This document shows positions 1 through 7,696 of a stretch of DNA of 20,427 nucleotides, in pieces; positions within the stretch are counted from its first letter, which is position 1; every line of letters starts with the position of its first letter. A model generated the notes under the pieces. It worked only from the letters and a program-made list of their open reading frames with translations, had not been told where the DNA came from and did no database searches. The position numbers and the translations under genes were made by a program. Origin of the DNA: an uncultured Bacillus sp. (GTDB lineage Bacteria > Bacillota > Bacilli > Bacillales_B > DSM-18226). The stretch is from the NCBI RefSeq assembly GCF_946478885.1, contig NZ_CAMLDX010000066.1:1-20427 (forward strand), in the 5' to 3' direction.

Positions 1-425
1 CTCTCTATTCTTTATACCAGACATAACGAAAGCGCCTTTCATCGAAAGACGCTAGACTACAATTGATTCATTATACCAGATATAAAAGGAATAATGGCAA
101 TTTATTTTGTGGCATCATTTTTTGTTTATTAAAATGTTAAAAATATCCTTTAAAAAAGAAATTTGTTAGTTTCTGTCAAATTACTTACTATCAGACTTAT
201 TTTGCAGAAGAATATGTCCGAGCCTTAGGCGAATAACCTCTGCTCGAATCGAAGAGGCAAAAAATTAGAAGCGATTCTAACGATATCCATGCATTTTTTA
301 CTTCTTTCCGTGAAACTCAATCAAACAAATCAACATTCTTAACCACAATGCTGTACGGTTGGTGCATTCGTAAAAGCGTTTTGCTCCTCCGGCTTCGAAG
401 GTTTGAAGTTGAGGGAGGTCATACA
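1..425. other. Gene-free left end with several small hairpins
   Basis: I see no convincing gene here. The sequence is AT-rich. It holds an imperfect hairpin at 31-53 (AGCGCCTTTC with GAAAGACGCT, one mismatch), a 15-base direct repeat with one difference at 12-26 and 72-86 (TTATACCAG then A[CT]ATAA), a stem CCTCT/AGAGG around 239-257, and a hairpin at 265-280 (TTAGAA, loop GCGA, TTCTAA). None is followed by a convincing T-run, so none is a clear terminator. The stretch could be degenerate sequence or an uncharacterised structured RNA; I have no family match. Confidence 0.4.
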
Positions 426-734
426 TTGAAACAACATCAAGAAAATAGTAAAGATTTTTACCCGATCATTTTAACATTAGTTTTGTTTTTAGCTGCGCTA
501 ATCGTTTTTGTAATGGGTAGGCTTGGCGTATTTGCTAATATAGGGCTATGGCTTCCTATTTGTTTGTATGCCTTAATAGACATTGGTTTCATAGTCGCTT
601 TAATCTTAGGTGTTAAATCTAAAAACGTAAACGTTAAAATATTCAGTGCCATTTCCAATATGATATTTTGTATATTGATATCAATATATTTATTATTATT
701 GCTAATAGCAGTTGCAATTGCAGGACCAAATTGA
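426..734 (+). CDS. Small three-helix membrane protein of unknown function
   Basis: I do not recognise this protein. The reading frame is open from an ATG at 348, but that ATG has no ribosome binding site. A TTG at 426 sits seven bases after GGGAGG (about 413-418), so I prefer it; this gives 102 residues. A short hydrophilic start (MKQHQENSKDFYP) is followed by three hydrophobic segments at about residues 12-31, 38-62 and 74-98, joined by short loops; the middle loop is basic (VKSKN). No catalytic or metal motif is visible. It is the only plus-strand gene in the first 7.8 kb and has no operon partner here. The SD and hydrophobicity pattern suggest a real integral membrane protein; the function is unknown. 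Confidence 0.6.
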   Translation: MKQHQENSKDFYPIILTLVLFLAALIVFVMGRLGVFANIGLWLPICLYALIDIGFIVALILGVKSKNVNVKIFSAISNMIFCILISIYLLLLLIAVAIAGPN

Positions 735-795
735 TAAACAGGCACTGGATATTTTTACTGCTTTACGCTCTATGGTGACAGGGGTGTGACTAAGC

Positions 796-1044
796 CTACT
801 TATTTTCCCGGTTGCCGGATTGACAGAGATTTTTACTGCCACTGTATAAACCTGTTGCAGATAGTCCTGTAATTAGGCCGATAATTAAGCTTTCTTTAAA
901 TGTGTCCTGGAAGACAAAACCGAAAAATAATCCCAATGCCAATGAAACTAACGGTGAAAATCTCACCGGAAAACCGGCTTTTTTTATGACTTCAACAATA
1001 CCAATGATAATGGGGATGACGACAAAATGATAAAACTCAAACAT
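796..1044 (-). CDS. Holin-like small membrane protein
   Basis: An 82-residue protein with a good ribosome binding site (GGAGG, seven bases before ATG). It has a hydrophobic N-terminal segment (about residues 5-18, ending in the polar VEVIKKAG), a second helix with glycines (about 29-46) and a third segment (SLIIGLITGLSATGLYSG). The lysine between helices 1 and 2 and the Gly/Ser-rich last helix resemble small phage-type holins found singly in Bacillus chromosomes. No endolysin, tail or other phage gene is near, so it is either a remnant or a domesticated gene. A TATAAT at 1087-1092 (minus strand) lies in an AT-rich palindrome and may be the -10 of its promoter, but no good -35 is visible. The holin assignment rests on topology and overall look only. 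Confidence 0.6.
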   Translation of the reverse strand: MFEFYHFVVIPIIIGIVEVIKKAGFPVRFSPLVSLALGLFFGFVFQDTFKESLIIGLITGLSATGLYSGSKNLCQSGNRENK

Positions 1045-1167
1045 GGTTATCCCTCCAAATGGAAATCCAGAGTTTCCTCCACTATCATTATATTGATATA
1101 ATAAAAATTCGAAACGGCATTCGCCTGCCTACAAATACATTTTGCGGACAGGTCAGTCTAAAAGATC

Positions 1168-2307
1168 TCACATATCCCTCGAAGGTCGTTTTCCCCAATA
1201 CTGATAAAAATCCGTGCGAATAAATCCATTAAATAGCTTCCGCTTTTTGGTGGCTTTTTTTCCATAATAGGTTTCAAATTCTTCTTCCGACGTTAAGATA
1301 TAGATGGACCATGTATCGAGCCCGGTAAATGCCTGTCCCATTTCTCGGTACATTTCGCGAACCGCTTCCTTTTCACCAAGCCGCTCTCCATAAGGTGGAT
1401 TTCCAACGATGACACCATATTCCTTTTTTGTCGTAAAATCCTGAACTCGCATTTGCTTAAAGGTAATCAAATCACCAAATCCAGCCTCAAATGAATTTTC
1501 CTGTGCGATATTCACTAGACGGTGATCGATATCTGAGCCAGTAATGTCCAGCGACTGGTCATACTTTGCCAGGTCCTCCGCCTCAGCTCTGGCCAGTTTC
1601 CACACCCTTTGATCCATCCAAGGCCAGGAGTCGGAAACAAAATCACGGTTAAATCCCGGTGCAATATTTTGCCCGATTAAGGCTGCTTCAATCGGAATCG
1701 TTCCTGAACCGCAAAACGGATCGACAAATGGTCTATCCGGATGCCAATTGGTCAGCATGACCAACGCTGCTGCCAGCGTTTCCTTTAACGGAGCTTCCCC
1801 TTGCGCAGCACGATATCCTCTCTTATGCAGCCCGCTGCCGCTTGTATCAATCGTCAACAGTGCGATATCTTTGTGTAGCGCAACCTCAATCTTGAAGAGC
1901 GGGCCGTTTTCCGTAAACCATTCTGTTCGCTTATAATGATGCTTTAGCCTCTCAACAATCGCCTTTTTCACGATTGCTTGGCAGTCCGAGATACTAAAGA
2001 GTTTTGATTTGACAGACTTCCCAGACACAGGAAACTCCGCATTTTCCGGTAAAAAATTCTCCCATGGCAGTGCCTTTGTTTTTTCAAACAATTCGTCAAA
2101 ACTCAATGCTTTAAATTCCCCGATTTTAAGTTTGATGCGATCGGCCGTTCTCAACCACAGATTGCTTTTCGCAATGGCTGATTCATCGCCGCAAAAATCT
2201 ATCCTTCCGTTTTCAACTTTGCATGGATAGCCCAGTGCCCTTACTTCCTTTGCAACGAGCGCCTCAAGACCCATAGCCGATGTTGCGATTAAATCAAAAT
2301 TTGTCAT
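1168..2307 (-). CDS. ypsC: THUMP-domain class I SAM-dependent rRNA methyltransferase (RlmL N-terminal-domain family)
   Basis: A predicted 23S rRNA guanine-N2 methyltransferase of the YpsC/RlmL family, acting in the cytoplasm on ribosome precursors. An N-terminal ferredoxin-like and THUMP region (about residues 1-155) binds RNA. It is followed by a Rossmann methyltransferase domain with SAM motif I (DPFCGSGTIP), an acidic residue in ITGSDID, and the catalytic NPPY motif (VGNPPYGERL). The frame is open 13 codons further upstream, but the ATG at 2307 is preceded by GGGTGA at a good distance and matches the family start (MTNFDLIATSAMG), giving 379 residues. It lies downstream of rnpB, separated by the rnpB terminator, as in B. 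subtilis. Which guanine it methylates cannot be read from the sequence. Confidence 0.93.
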   Translation of the reverse strand: MTNFDLIATSAMGLEALVAKEVRALGYPCKVENGRIDFCGDESAIAKSNLWLRTADRIKLKIGEFKALSFDELFEKTKALPWENFLPENAEFPVSGKSVKSKLFSISDCQAIVKKAIVERLKHHYKRTEWFTENGPLFKIEVALHKDIALLTIDTSGSGLHKRGYRAAQGEAPLKETLAAALVMLTNWHPDRPFVDPFCGSGTIPIEAALIGQNIAPGFNRDFVSDSWPWMDQRVWKLARAEAEDLAKYDQSLDITGSDIDHRLVNIAQENSFEAGFGDLITFKQMRVQDFTTKKEYGVIVGNPPYGERLGEKEAVREMYREMGQAFTGLDTWSIYILTSEEEFETYYGKKATKKRKLFNGFIRTDFYQYWGKRPSRDM

Positions 2308-2460
2308 ATTTTCACCCTTAATCCGCTGTATGGATCTCTTATACATGATCCCTTATTGTCAGCTGATTTATTTTCTCCCTTCTTTGAAAATACCGTCTGA
2401 ACGGCTCCATTATCAAAGGGGTAATTAATACTTCCAGTTAAACCCAGGCATAATAGGCAT

Positions 2461-2500
2461 GAAAAAGGCCGACCCGAAATTCAATGGAGTCAGCCTTTAT
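2461..2500 (-). terminator. Rho-independent terminator of rnpB
   Basis: Read on the minus strand, a 12-bp stem (AAAGGCTGACTC with GGGTCGGCCTTT, two G-U pairs) ends in TTTTTC. It begins about 20 bases after the 3' end of the rnpB P1 helix. The plus strand also has a T-rich run after the stem (2496-2510), so it could act in both directions. Confidence 0.85.
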
Positions 2501-2514
2501 TTTTCTCTTAATCA

Positions 2515-2928
2515 GACATTAATAACGCTCTGTAAGCCATGTTTTGTTCCTTTGTACTGCAAACGACCCTTGGTCTCGTACTCAGGCGGTAATCATCTAT
2601 CTACAGACGGTAAACATCTGTCCTTCTCTTCGTTCATTTCCTCTGAGAAAGTGCCCCTACCATAATTTGGGTTTCTCGCTCGTGGGGTTTACCTCGTTCC
2701 ACCCTTCTCATTTCTGAAAAGGCTACGTCACTGTGGCACTTTCAAGGTAGTCATACCATATCTGAGACAGACTTAGGTATTTTCCCTGCCGTCAACCAGA
2801 ATCATTCCGGCTGCCCTGGCTTATTCATTAACCAGGCACGAACACTACAGACATCTCAGCCTGTGCGAGCATGGACTTTCCTCTGCACGATCAAATCATA
2901 CAGCGATTACCCGAACGTTATTAATGAT
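2515..2928 (-). ncRNA. rnpB: RNase P RNA, Bacillus type (class B)
   Basis: The catalytic RNA of ribonuclease P, which cuts the 5' leader from tRNA precursors together with the RnpA protein. The minus strand carries the conserved 5' block (ACGTTCGGGTAATCGCTG), the universal GAGGAAAGTCC followed by ATGCTCGCAC, the AAAGTGCCACAGTGACG region, GGTAAACCCC with GCGAGAAACCC, and the 3' end GGAACAAAACATGGCTTACA. The ends close into a perfect 10-bp P1 helix (2916-2925 with 2518-2527), so the gene looks intact. The overall layout is that of the type B RNA of Bacillus. Exact mature ends are estimated from P1. It has its own promoter and terminator. Confidence 0.97.
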
Positions 2929-2938
2929 GACAGAGACA

Positions 2939-2967
2939 ATTATAGTGAATCTCTGCACGAATAGCAA
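2939..2967 (-). promoter_or_regulatory. Sigma-A promoter of rnpB
   Basis: On the minus strand TTGCTA (2967-2962) and a perfect TATAAT (2944-2939) are exactly 17 bases apart. The predicted start is close to 2932, just before the P1 helix of rnpB. The promoter lies in the short gap after gpsB, so rnpB is probably transcribed on its own. Confidence 0.85.
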
Positions 2968-2998
2968 TAGTAATTCTTTGAAATTCATACAATCTGTG

Positions 2999-3298
2999 TT
3001 ACTCGTACAATTTACTACCAAAAACGTGCTTTTCTAAATTCGATAATCTTTTCAAAATATCAAAGTTAGTTGTTCCGGCGGTCTGCGTTGCCGGACGTCG
3101 TGATGCTTCTTCTATTTGTTTTTTCAATCGCAGATTTTCCTGCTGGAGTTCTTCAATTTCCTGATGAAATGTTTCATAGTCTTTTATAATATAATCAAGA
3201 AATTTATCAACTTCCTCTTGTTTATATCCCCGTACAGCAGTTTTAAATTCTTTCTCTAGTATATCCTTGGCTGTTAATTTCACTTTATCCGACAGCAT
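2999..3298 (-). CDS. gpsB: Cell division regulator GpsB
   Basis: GpsB is a cytoplasmic, membrane-associated adaptor that links the class A penicillin-binding protein PBP1 to cell division and elongation sites. The 99-residue protein has the N-terminal DivIVA-like domain ([20 protein letters not shown]), a coiled coil (about residues 35-65, [19 protein letters not shown]), a short Ala/Thr linker and the conserved C-terminal multimerisation segment ([17 protein letters not shown]). Length and sequence fit B. subtilis GpsB closely. Two adjacent ATG codons follow the GAGGTG site; the second, at 3298, has the better six-base spacing and matches the family start MLSDKVKL. Its likely partner gene ponA lies in the same window. 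Confidence 0.97.
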   Translation of the reverse strand: MLSDKVKLTAKDILEKEFKTAVRGYKQEEVDKFLDYIIKDYETFHQEIEELQQENLRLKKQIEEASRRPATQTAGTTNFDILKRLSNLEKHVFGSKLYE

Positions 3299-3334
3299 CA
3301 TTTTCACCTCAATAATTACCAATCATCATGATCT

Positions 3335-3363
3335 ATTTTTTCAAAAATATGCTAATTTGTCAA
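3335..3363 (-). promoter_or_regulatory. Sigma-A promoter of gpsB
   Basis: On the minus strand a perfect TTGACA (3363-3358) is followed after 17 bases by AAAAAT (3340-3335), with TGA just before it as an extended -10. The -10 hexamer is weak, but -35, spacing and TGn are good. The leader to gpsB would be about 30 bases. Confidence 0.65.
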
Positions 3364-3402
3364 TTTATCTTTCAAAACGATTATCAAAAGCTATTTCATC
3401 AG

Positions 3403-3453
3403 AAAAAAACTGACTCACCATACAAGGAGCCAATCCTCTTGCAGATGAGTCAG
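3403..3453 (-). terminator. Terminator of cotD
   Basis: On the minus strand CTGACTCA (3453-3446) pairs with TGAGTCAG (3417-3410), followed directly by seven T residues. The 28-base interior contains a weaker CAAG/CTTG stem. It starts 13 bases after the cotD stop codon and separates cotD from gpsB. Confidence 0.85.
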
Positions 3454-3465
3454 CTGTTCAAAGTA

Positions 3466-3816
3466 TTATCTGAAAAATCCTGGTCTAGGTCTTACTCCAG
3501 GACCAAATCCCATGCCGAAACCTGAACCAAATCCAGGAGTAGCTCCCGGTGCAAATCCTGCTCCAAATCCTGCAGTTGGTGCAGGAGGTAATCCCGGAAC
3601 AGCGCCTATATCAGTATTTGTTACCTCATTTACAACAGATGCTGATTGTGGAAAATGGTGTTGATTCTGATAGTTAATGTGATTCACTGTAGTTGTATGC
3701 AAAGGATGAACATGCGGAATAATCACATTTTGACATGTATGATTCACACAACATTTAGTAGGGTGGACTACAGCGGGACAAACTGTTGTAGGACAGCATT
3801 TTGGTCGACAATACAT
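3466..3816 (-). CDS. cotD: Spore coat protein CotD with a long glycine-rich tail
   Basis: CotD is an inner-coat protein of the endospore. The 116-residue product begins with the Cys/His-rich CotD signature: MYCRPKCCPTTVCP, then VHPTKCCVNHTC, IIPHVHPLHTTTVNHINYQ and HHFP. The cysteines and histidines suit coat cross-linking or metal binding. From about residue 72 the sequence changes to a Gly/Phe/Pro-rich tail (repeated GFG, GFAPG, GFGMGFGPG, ending RPRPGFFR), longer than and different from the short tail of B. subtilis CotD as I remember it (about 75 residues). The ribosome binding site is GGAG before ATG. A sigma-K-like promoter precedes it and a strong terminator follows, so it is a single-gene unit expressed late in the mother cell. 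Confidence 0.9.
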   Translation of the reverse strand: MYCRPKCCPTTVCPAVVHPTKCCVNHTCQNVIIPHVHPLHTTTVNHINYQNQHHFPQSASVVNEVTNTDIGAVPGLPPAPTAGFGAGFAPGATPGFGSGFGMGFGPGVRPRPGFFR

Positions 3817-3855
3817 ACTTGTTAGCTCCTCTCTCCATAAGTTCTATTACACTAA

Positions 3856-3884
3856 TAACCTATGTTGAGGAATGGCATCTTGTA
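3856..3884 (-). promoter_or_regulatory. Sigma-K-like promoter of cotD
   Basis: On the minus strand CATAGGTTA (3864-3856) fits the sigma-K -10 consensus CATAnnnTA exactly, and an AC (3883-3882) lies 17 bases upstream as the -35 element. The predicted leader is about 30 bases. This suits late mother-cell expression of a coat gene. Confidence 0.75.
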
Positions 3885-3914
3885 CTAATGAAAAAACCTA
3901 ATTTTCTGTCGTCA

Positions 3915-4010
3915 TTACAGCAGACTGTAAAAGCTATCTTTAAAGCTCGTAAAGACTACTGCCGTTAAACACACCACAACAAAGAACAAAAACAAAATTG
4001 CTTTATACAT
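3915..4010 (-). CDS. Predicted 31-residue single-span membrane peptide
   Basis: A small open frame not matching any family I know. It starts with ATG at 4010, five bases after AGGCGG, and ends with TAA at 3915. The product is MYK followed by a strongly hydrophobic stretch (about residues 4-21, AILFLFFVVVCLTAVVF) and a polar end (TSFKDSFYSLL), so a single-pass membrane peptide is expected. A sigma-A-like promoter (TTGTTT, 17 bases, TAAAAT) lies at 4050-4078, giving a leader of about 30 bases. It sits between yprB and cotD. The promoter, SD, start and hydrophobic pattern all agree, but coding status is not proven. Confidence 0.55.
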   Translation of the reverse strand: MYKAILFLFFVVVCLTAVVFTSFKDSFYSLL

Positions 4011-4049
4011 GATATCCGCCTCTCGAAATCTCCTAATTACTTCCCATAT

Positions 4050-4078
4050 ATTTTACAATCATCTATACAGACAAACAA
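4050..4078 (-). promoter_or_regulatory. Sigma-A-like promoter of the 31-codon gene
   Basis: On the minus strand TTGTTT (4078-4073), a 17-base spacer and TAAAAT (4055-4050). The predicted start near 4043 precedes the AGGCGG ribosome binding site at about 4016-4021. It lies in the gap after the yprB stop codon. Confidence 0.45.
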
Positions 4079-4141
4079 CTAGAAAATAACAAAAAAATCG
4101 ACAATTTTCGCAGGTGACACTTTTTCGACACATTTACTTAC

Positions 4142-5386
4142 TTAGTGCTTTTCAAGTTTTCTTAAAAGGCGGCAGATTCGTTTTGCAAGCTCCTCTTGTT
4201 TAGCCGTTATCTCAATGGATTTGGCCTGTTCAGCATAGCGGAGAGCGAGATTATATTGCTTCAAGCGGTGTTCGAATATTTTAGCTAATTCAATACATGC
4301 TTCATACTGCAGGTAACCTTCTCCCTGCTCTGCAACCGATTTCCAAAGCTTGGCGGCTTGCTCCCAATCTTTCTTCTTCTTGGCCTGAAAAGCAAGCGCA
4401 TGCCTAGCCCTGATCGATTCTATTTCATTCCCTTTTGAAAGCTCAGAGAACACCCTTTCTGCTGTAGCAGATTCGCCTATGTAGGAATACCAACGCCCAA
4501 CTTCAAAGGTCTCCTGTGAGGTCCGGCTCCCGTCCAATCCTAGCAGTTGGAAGGAAAGATGGGTATACAAGGTAATCAAAGATAAAATATCCCATTCATT
4601 ATGCTTCAATATGCCCAGCATTCCTTGTGGATTCTTACTTTCAATATAATCAAAATAGATCATCGGTGCTAAATAACCGGGAATATCCCCCTCACGTTCA
4701 AAGCCAAGAATTTCCTTTTCAACAACGGAGAGCTTTAAGCGCTCAAGGCGATGCTTCCACAGTCTGCGGGCGGCATGGTATAAATCAAAATGGCCAAAAG
4801 GAGGCAGTTTCGGGACATGATCCCTAATTAATGTGTGCCTTGTTTTAACCACTGGCCAATCAAAGGCTTTTCCATTATAAGTGACCATTTTGGAATAATC
4901 GATGCTTTCCAAAAAACTTTTATATAACGGCACTTCTGAGCCGGGGCGCGGGAGGATATGCTGTTTTAATCTCACTTCGTTTTCTGATATGCTAGCTTGT
5001 CCAAGTAAAAAAATTGTATTTCCGACTCCTCCTCCCAACCCAGTGGTCTCAGTATCAAAGAAGAATAACTCTTCCGCCTTATGACCAGCCGCTGATAATG
5101 GGTGATGCAGCCCGCTTTCATTCCAAGCAGCAACAGCCTTACGGAAATCTGAATAATCATAATTTCCGTGCTTCCGGTCGAGCGGATAGGAAACTTCCCT
5201 AACCAAACAATAATCCTGATCCGTATAATATGGACGTACTCCGTTTTGTCTCCATATTTCTGCATAGGGCAAAGTTTCTGCAGATTCATCTGCAATTACT
5301 TTCAGGTTCTTTTTTTCTTTATCCACCGGATTTGAGGCCGATAGATGCGGTTTTAAACGATTTAATTTATTCTTTATCGACATCAT
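4142..5386 (-). CDS. yprB: DEDD-family 3'-5' exonuclease YprB (MrfB), DNA repair
   Basis: In B. subtilis YprB is MrfB, which works with the helicase MrfA (YprA) to repair mitomycin C adducts. The RNase H-like exonuclease core is clear: ExoI FFFDTETTGL (D111, E113), ExoII VTYNGKAFDWP (D176) and ExoIII LKHNEWDILSL (H262, D266), a complete metal-binding set. The C-terminal third (about residues 290-410) is helical with TPR-like repeats (SYIGESATAERVFSEL, KDWEQAAKLWKSVAEQ, QYNLALRYAEQAKSI). At 414 residues it is about the usual length. Its ATG overlaps the yprA stop codon in an ATGA, so the pair is translationally coupled in one operon. AAGGTG precedes the start at good spacing; a second ATG follows at once. 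Confidence 0.93.
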   Translation of the reverse strand: MMSIKNKLNRLKPHLSASNPVDKEKKNLKVIADESAETLPYAEIWRQNGVRPYYTDQDYCLVREVSYPLDRKHGNYDYSDFRKAVAAWNESGLHHPLSAAGHKAEELFFFDTETTGLGGGVGNTIFLLGQASISENEVRLKQHILPRPGSEVPLYKSFLESIDYSKMVTYNGKAFDWPVVKTRHTLIRDHVPKLPPFGHFDLYHAARRLWKHRLERLKLSVVEKEILGFEREGDIPGYLAPMIYFDYIESKNPQGMLGILKHNEWDILSLITLYTHLSFQLLGLDGSRTSQETFEVGRWYSYIGESATAERVFSELSKGNEIESIRARHALAFQAKKKKDWEQAAKLWKSVAEQGEGYLQYEACIELAKIFEHRLKQYNLALRYAEQAKSIEITAKQEELAKRICRLLRKLEKH

Positions 5387-7674
5387 TTATTCACCTTTGT
5401 TAAATAGTCGCCTTGAAAAAGGGAGAGCAGCCTGATCACATCCTGTTTGCCGCTTTCCGCCAAGGTTTCCGCTCCGATACAGGACGGACAACCTTGATCG
5501 CAGGTACATCCTTTTATCATAGAGAGGGCCTCATGCAGAACTGTCTCCATACCCTCGTATATTTTTTCACTCAGACCGATGCCTCCGGGATAACGATCAT
5601 AGAAAAAGACAGTCGGTTTTTCATTGTGTGTTGCTTTCACTTGCGGGACGACATGAACATCACCGGAATCGCACATCACAAACAACGGCACAATATGCTT
5701 CAAAACATGAGCCATGCCGATGAGACCCTGATCCAGCCTGTCTTCACTCCAACCACATTCATTTCTGTTCAGCGAAATCCAGGCAGCACTTGTATGCAGT
5801 TCTTCCTCAGGGAGCGAAATCGGGCCGGACCCAATATTTTCATGTGTTTCAAATTTTATTTTCTTAAAAATAGTGGCCATCGCTAAGACGCTGACATCTC
5901 CATATCCGATTTCCAAGGATCGAGCGGAGCGCAGTTTATCCGCCTCCAGAACTTTTAACTCAACTGCCAGATTGGCATCGGTATAATAATCTACCGCCAC
6001 TTCGCGAACAAAGGCCTTTTTCTCCTCCCAATCGAGCTTCTCAACCTGATATTGAATGCCCTGATGCAAGTAGATCGCCTCTTCATGCAGCAATGTCATC
6101 GCAGAAAAACGGTCCATTTCCCCAATTACTCTTACTTTCGCCACGTCTGAATAATCGATAATAATGACATTTTCTTGGGAAGCCGAACGGAGCGAGATAT
6201 TATGTGCTGGAAAGGAATCATTCATCCAATGCCATTTATTTCCGTTTTTAAATAAAATTCTCTCTTCAGCTAAATAGTCAAGGACTTCTTCTGTTTCAAA
6301 GGTACCGAAGGCTTCTCCCTCCTTAAACGGCAGTTCGAAGGCAGCACACTTGATATGATCGATCGCAATGATTAAGTTATCCGGATTGATGCGTGCGGTT
6401 TCCGGACTGCGCTGAAAAAAGTAATCCGGATGGCTGATCATGTATTGGTCAAGGGGGCTGGATCCGGCCACCATGATGACAAGCGATTCACCGTGCCTTC
6501 TCCCGGCCCTTCCCGCCTGCTGCCATGCACTGGCAATCGTTCCTGGATAGCCGGTCATGATACAAACCTGCAATTGACCGATATCGACGCCAAGCTCCAA
6601 TGCATTAGTGCTTACCACTCCATAGATAAAACCACTGCGTAGCCCTTTTTCAATCTCCCTCCGCTCTGTCGGCAGATAACCGCCGCGATAACCTCTGATC
6701 GATTGGGGTCCCAGCTGATATTTTACAAGTTCTTTCAAATACGTCAAAAGGATTTCCACTCGAACTCTGCTACGGGCAAAGACAATAGTTTGAATTTTAT
6801 TTTTCAAAAATTCACCCGCAATCTTTTTTACTTCAAGTGTTGCACTTCTGCGGATATTCAAAGGCTTGTTCACAATTGGCGGATTATAAAACAAGAAATG
6901 CTTTTCCCCGCTTGGTGCCCCGTTTTTATCGATTAAATGCATCGGCTTTTCTGTCAATGCTTCCGCCAATTCCAGCGGATTGGCAATGGTAGCAGAGGTA
7001 CAAATAAAGATAGGGTCACTTCCGTAAAACGAGCATATCCTTCGCAGTCTTCTCATTACATTGGCGACATGACTGCCAAATACTCCTCGATATATATGAA
7101 GCTCATCAATCACAACATAACGCAAATTTTCAAATAATGAGACCCATTTCGTGTGGTGCGGCAAAATACCGGAGTGAAGCATATCTGGATTCGTAATGAC
7201 GATATGTCCCGCTTTCCGTACTTTTTGCCTAATGTTTGCTGGAGTATCCCCATCATAGGTGTAACAATTGATGGATAAATGACCTTCCTGTATCAATTCA
7301 TTCATTTCACTTTTTTGGTCCTGGGCAAGTGCTTTAGTAGGGAACATATATAGGGCGCGCGAATGGGGATCTTGTATAATTGACTGAATGACAGGCAAAT
7401 TATAGCATAAGGTCTTTCCGGATGCAGTCGGAGTAACGGCGACAATGCTCTTTCGTTCCATAACGGCATCAAATGCTTCCTTCTGATGAGTATACAAGGC
7501 ATTTATTCCCCTTTTCTGCAAAGAATCTCTTAATAAGGGGTTAATGGTTGTTGGAAAATCTGTCACCTTTGCTTCTTTTGCCTTTAACGTATGCCAATGC
7601 ATAATATTGTCCTTATATTCTTCCATTTCTTTGAACTCTTTGATTAGATCCTGCAGGTTTTTACGAACGTTCAT
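5383..7674 (-). CDS. yprA: DExH-box helicase YprA (MrfA) with DUF1998 zinc domain, DNA repair
   Basis: A superfamily 2 helicase of the Hrq1/MrfA type; in B. subtilis it removes mitomycin C damage together with MrfB. Visible motifs: Q-like THQKEAF, Walker A TPTASGKT (residues 81-88), TNPDMLH, motif II VIDELH (190-193), motif III CTSATI (about 226-230), then in domain 2 FARSRVRVE, TNALELGVDIG and motif VI QQAGRAGRRHG. The C-terminal region ends with a four-cysteine zinc site CTCDQGCPSC (C723, C725, C729, C732). At 763 residues it is complete. The start has AGGTGA seven bases upstream. It is first in an operon with yprB and diverges from the Crp/Fnr gene. A LexA-box-like palindrome lies in its predicted promoter. 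Confidence 0.95.
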   Translation of the reverse strand: MNVRKNLQDLIKEFKEMEEYKDNIMHWHTLKAKEAKVTDFPTTINPLLRDSLQKRGINALYTHQKEAFDAVMERKSIVAVTPTASGKTLCYNLPVIQSIIQDPHSRALYMFPTKALAQDQKSEMNELIQEGHLSINCYTYDGDTPANIRQKVRKAGHIVITNPDMLHSGILPHHTKWVSLFENLRYVVIDELHIYRGVFGSHVANVMRRLRRICSFYGSDPIFICTSATIANPLELAEALTEKPMHLIDKNGAPSGEKHFLFYNPPIVNKPLNIRRSATLEVKKIAGEFLKNKIQTIVFARSRVRVEILLTYLKELVKYQLGPQSIRGYRGGYLPTERREIEKGLRSGFIYGVVSTNALELGVDIGQLQVCIMTGYPGTIASAWQQAGRAGRRHGESLVIMVAGSSPLDQYMISHPDYFFQRSPETARINPDNLIIAIDHIKCAAFELPFKEGEAFGTFETEEVLDYLAEERILFKNGNKWHWMNDSFPAHNISLRSASQENVIIIDYSDVAKVRVIGEMDRFSAMTLLHEEAIYLHQGIQYQVEKLDWEEKKAFVREVAVDYYTDANLAVELKVLEADKLRSARSLEIGYGDVSVLAMATIFKKIKFETHENIGSGPISLPEEELHTSAAWISLNRNECGWSEDRLDQGLIGMAHVLKHIVPLFVMCDSGDVHVVPQVKATHNEKPTVFFYDRYPGGIGLSEKIYEGMETVLHEALSMIKGCTCDQGCPSCIGAETLAESGKQDVIRLLSLFQGDYLTKVNK

Positions 7675-7696
7675 GGATTCTCACCTCATATATAAT

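Noticed and set aside
741..840. Similar short strings around ATTTTTACTGC at about 750-762 and 829-840
   Set aside because: The match is about a dozen bases of AT-rich sequence with no structure around it; chance is sufficient.
1081..1110. AT-rich palindrome ATTATAT-TG-ATATAAT as an operator
   Set aside because: It is AT-only in its arms and can be explained by overlapping -10-like sequences; no independent support.
5413..5886. 157-codon plus-strand open frame inside yprA
   Set aside because: It is antisense to the conserved DUF1998 region of yprA, with no ribosome binding site; the yprA motifs fix the real frame.
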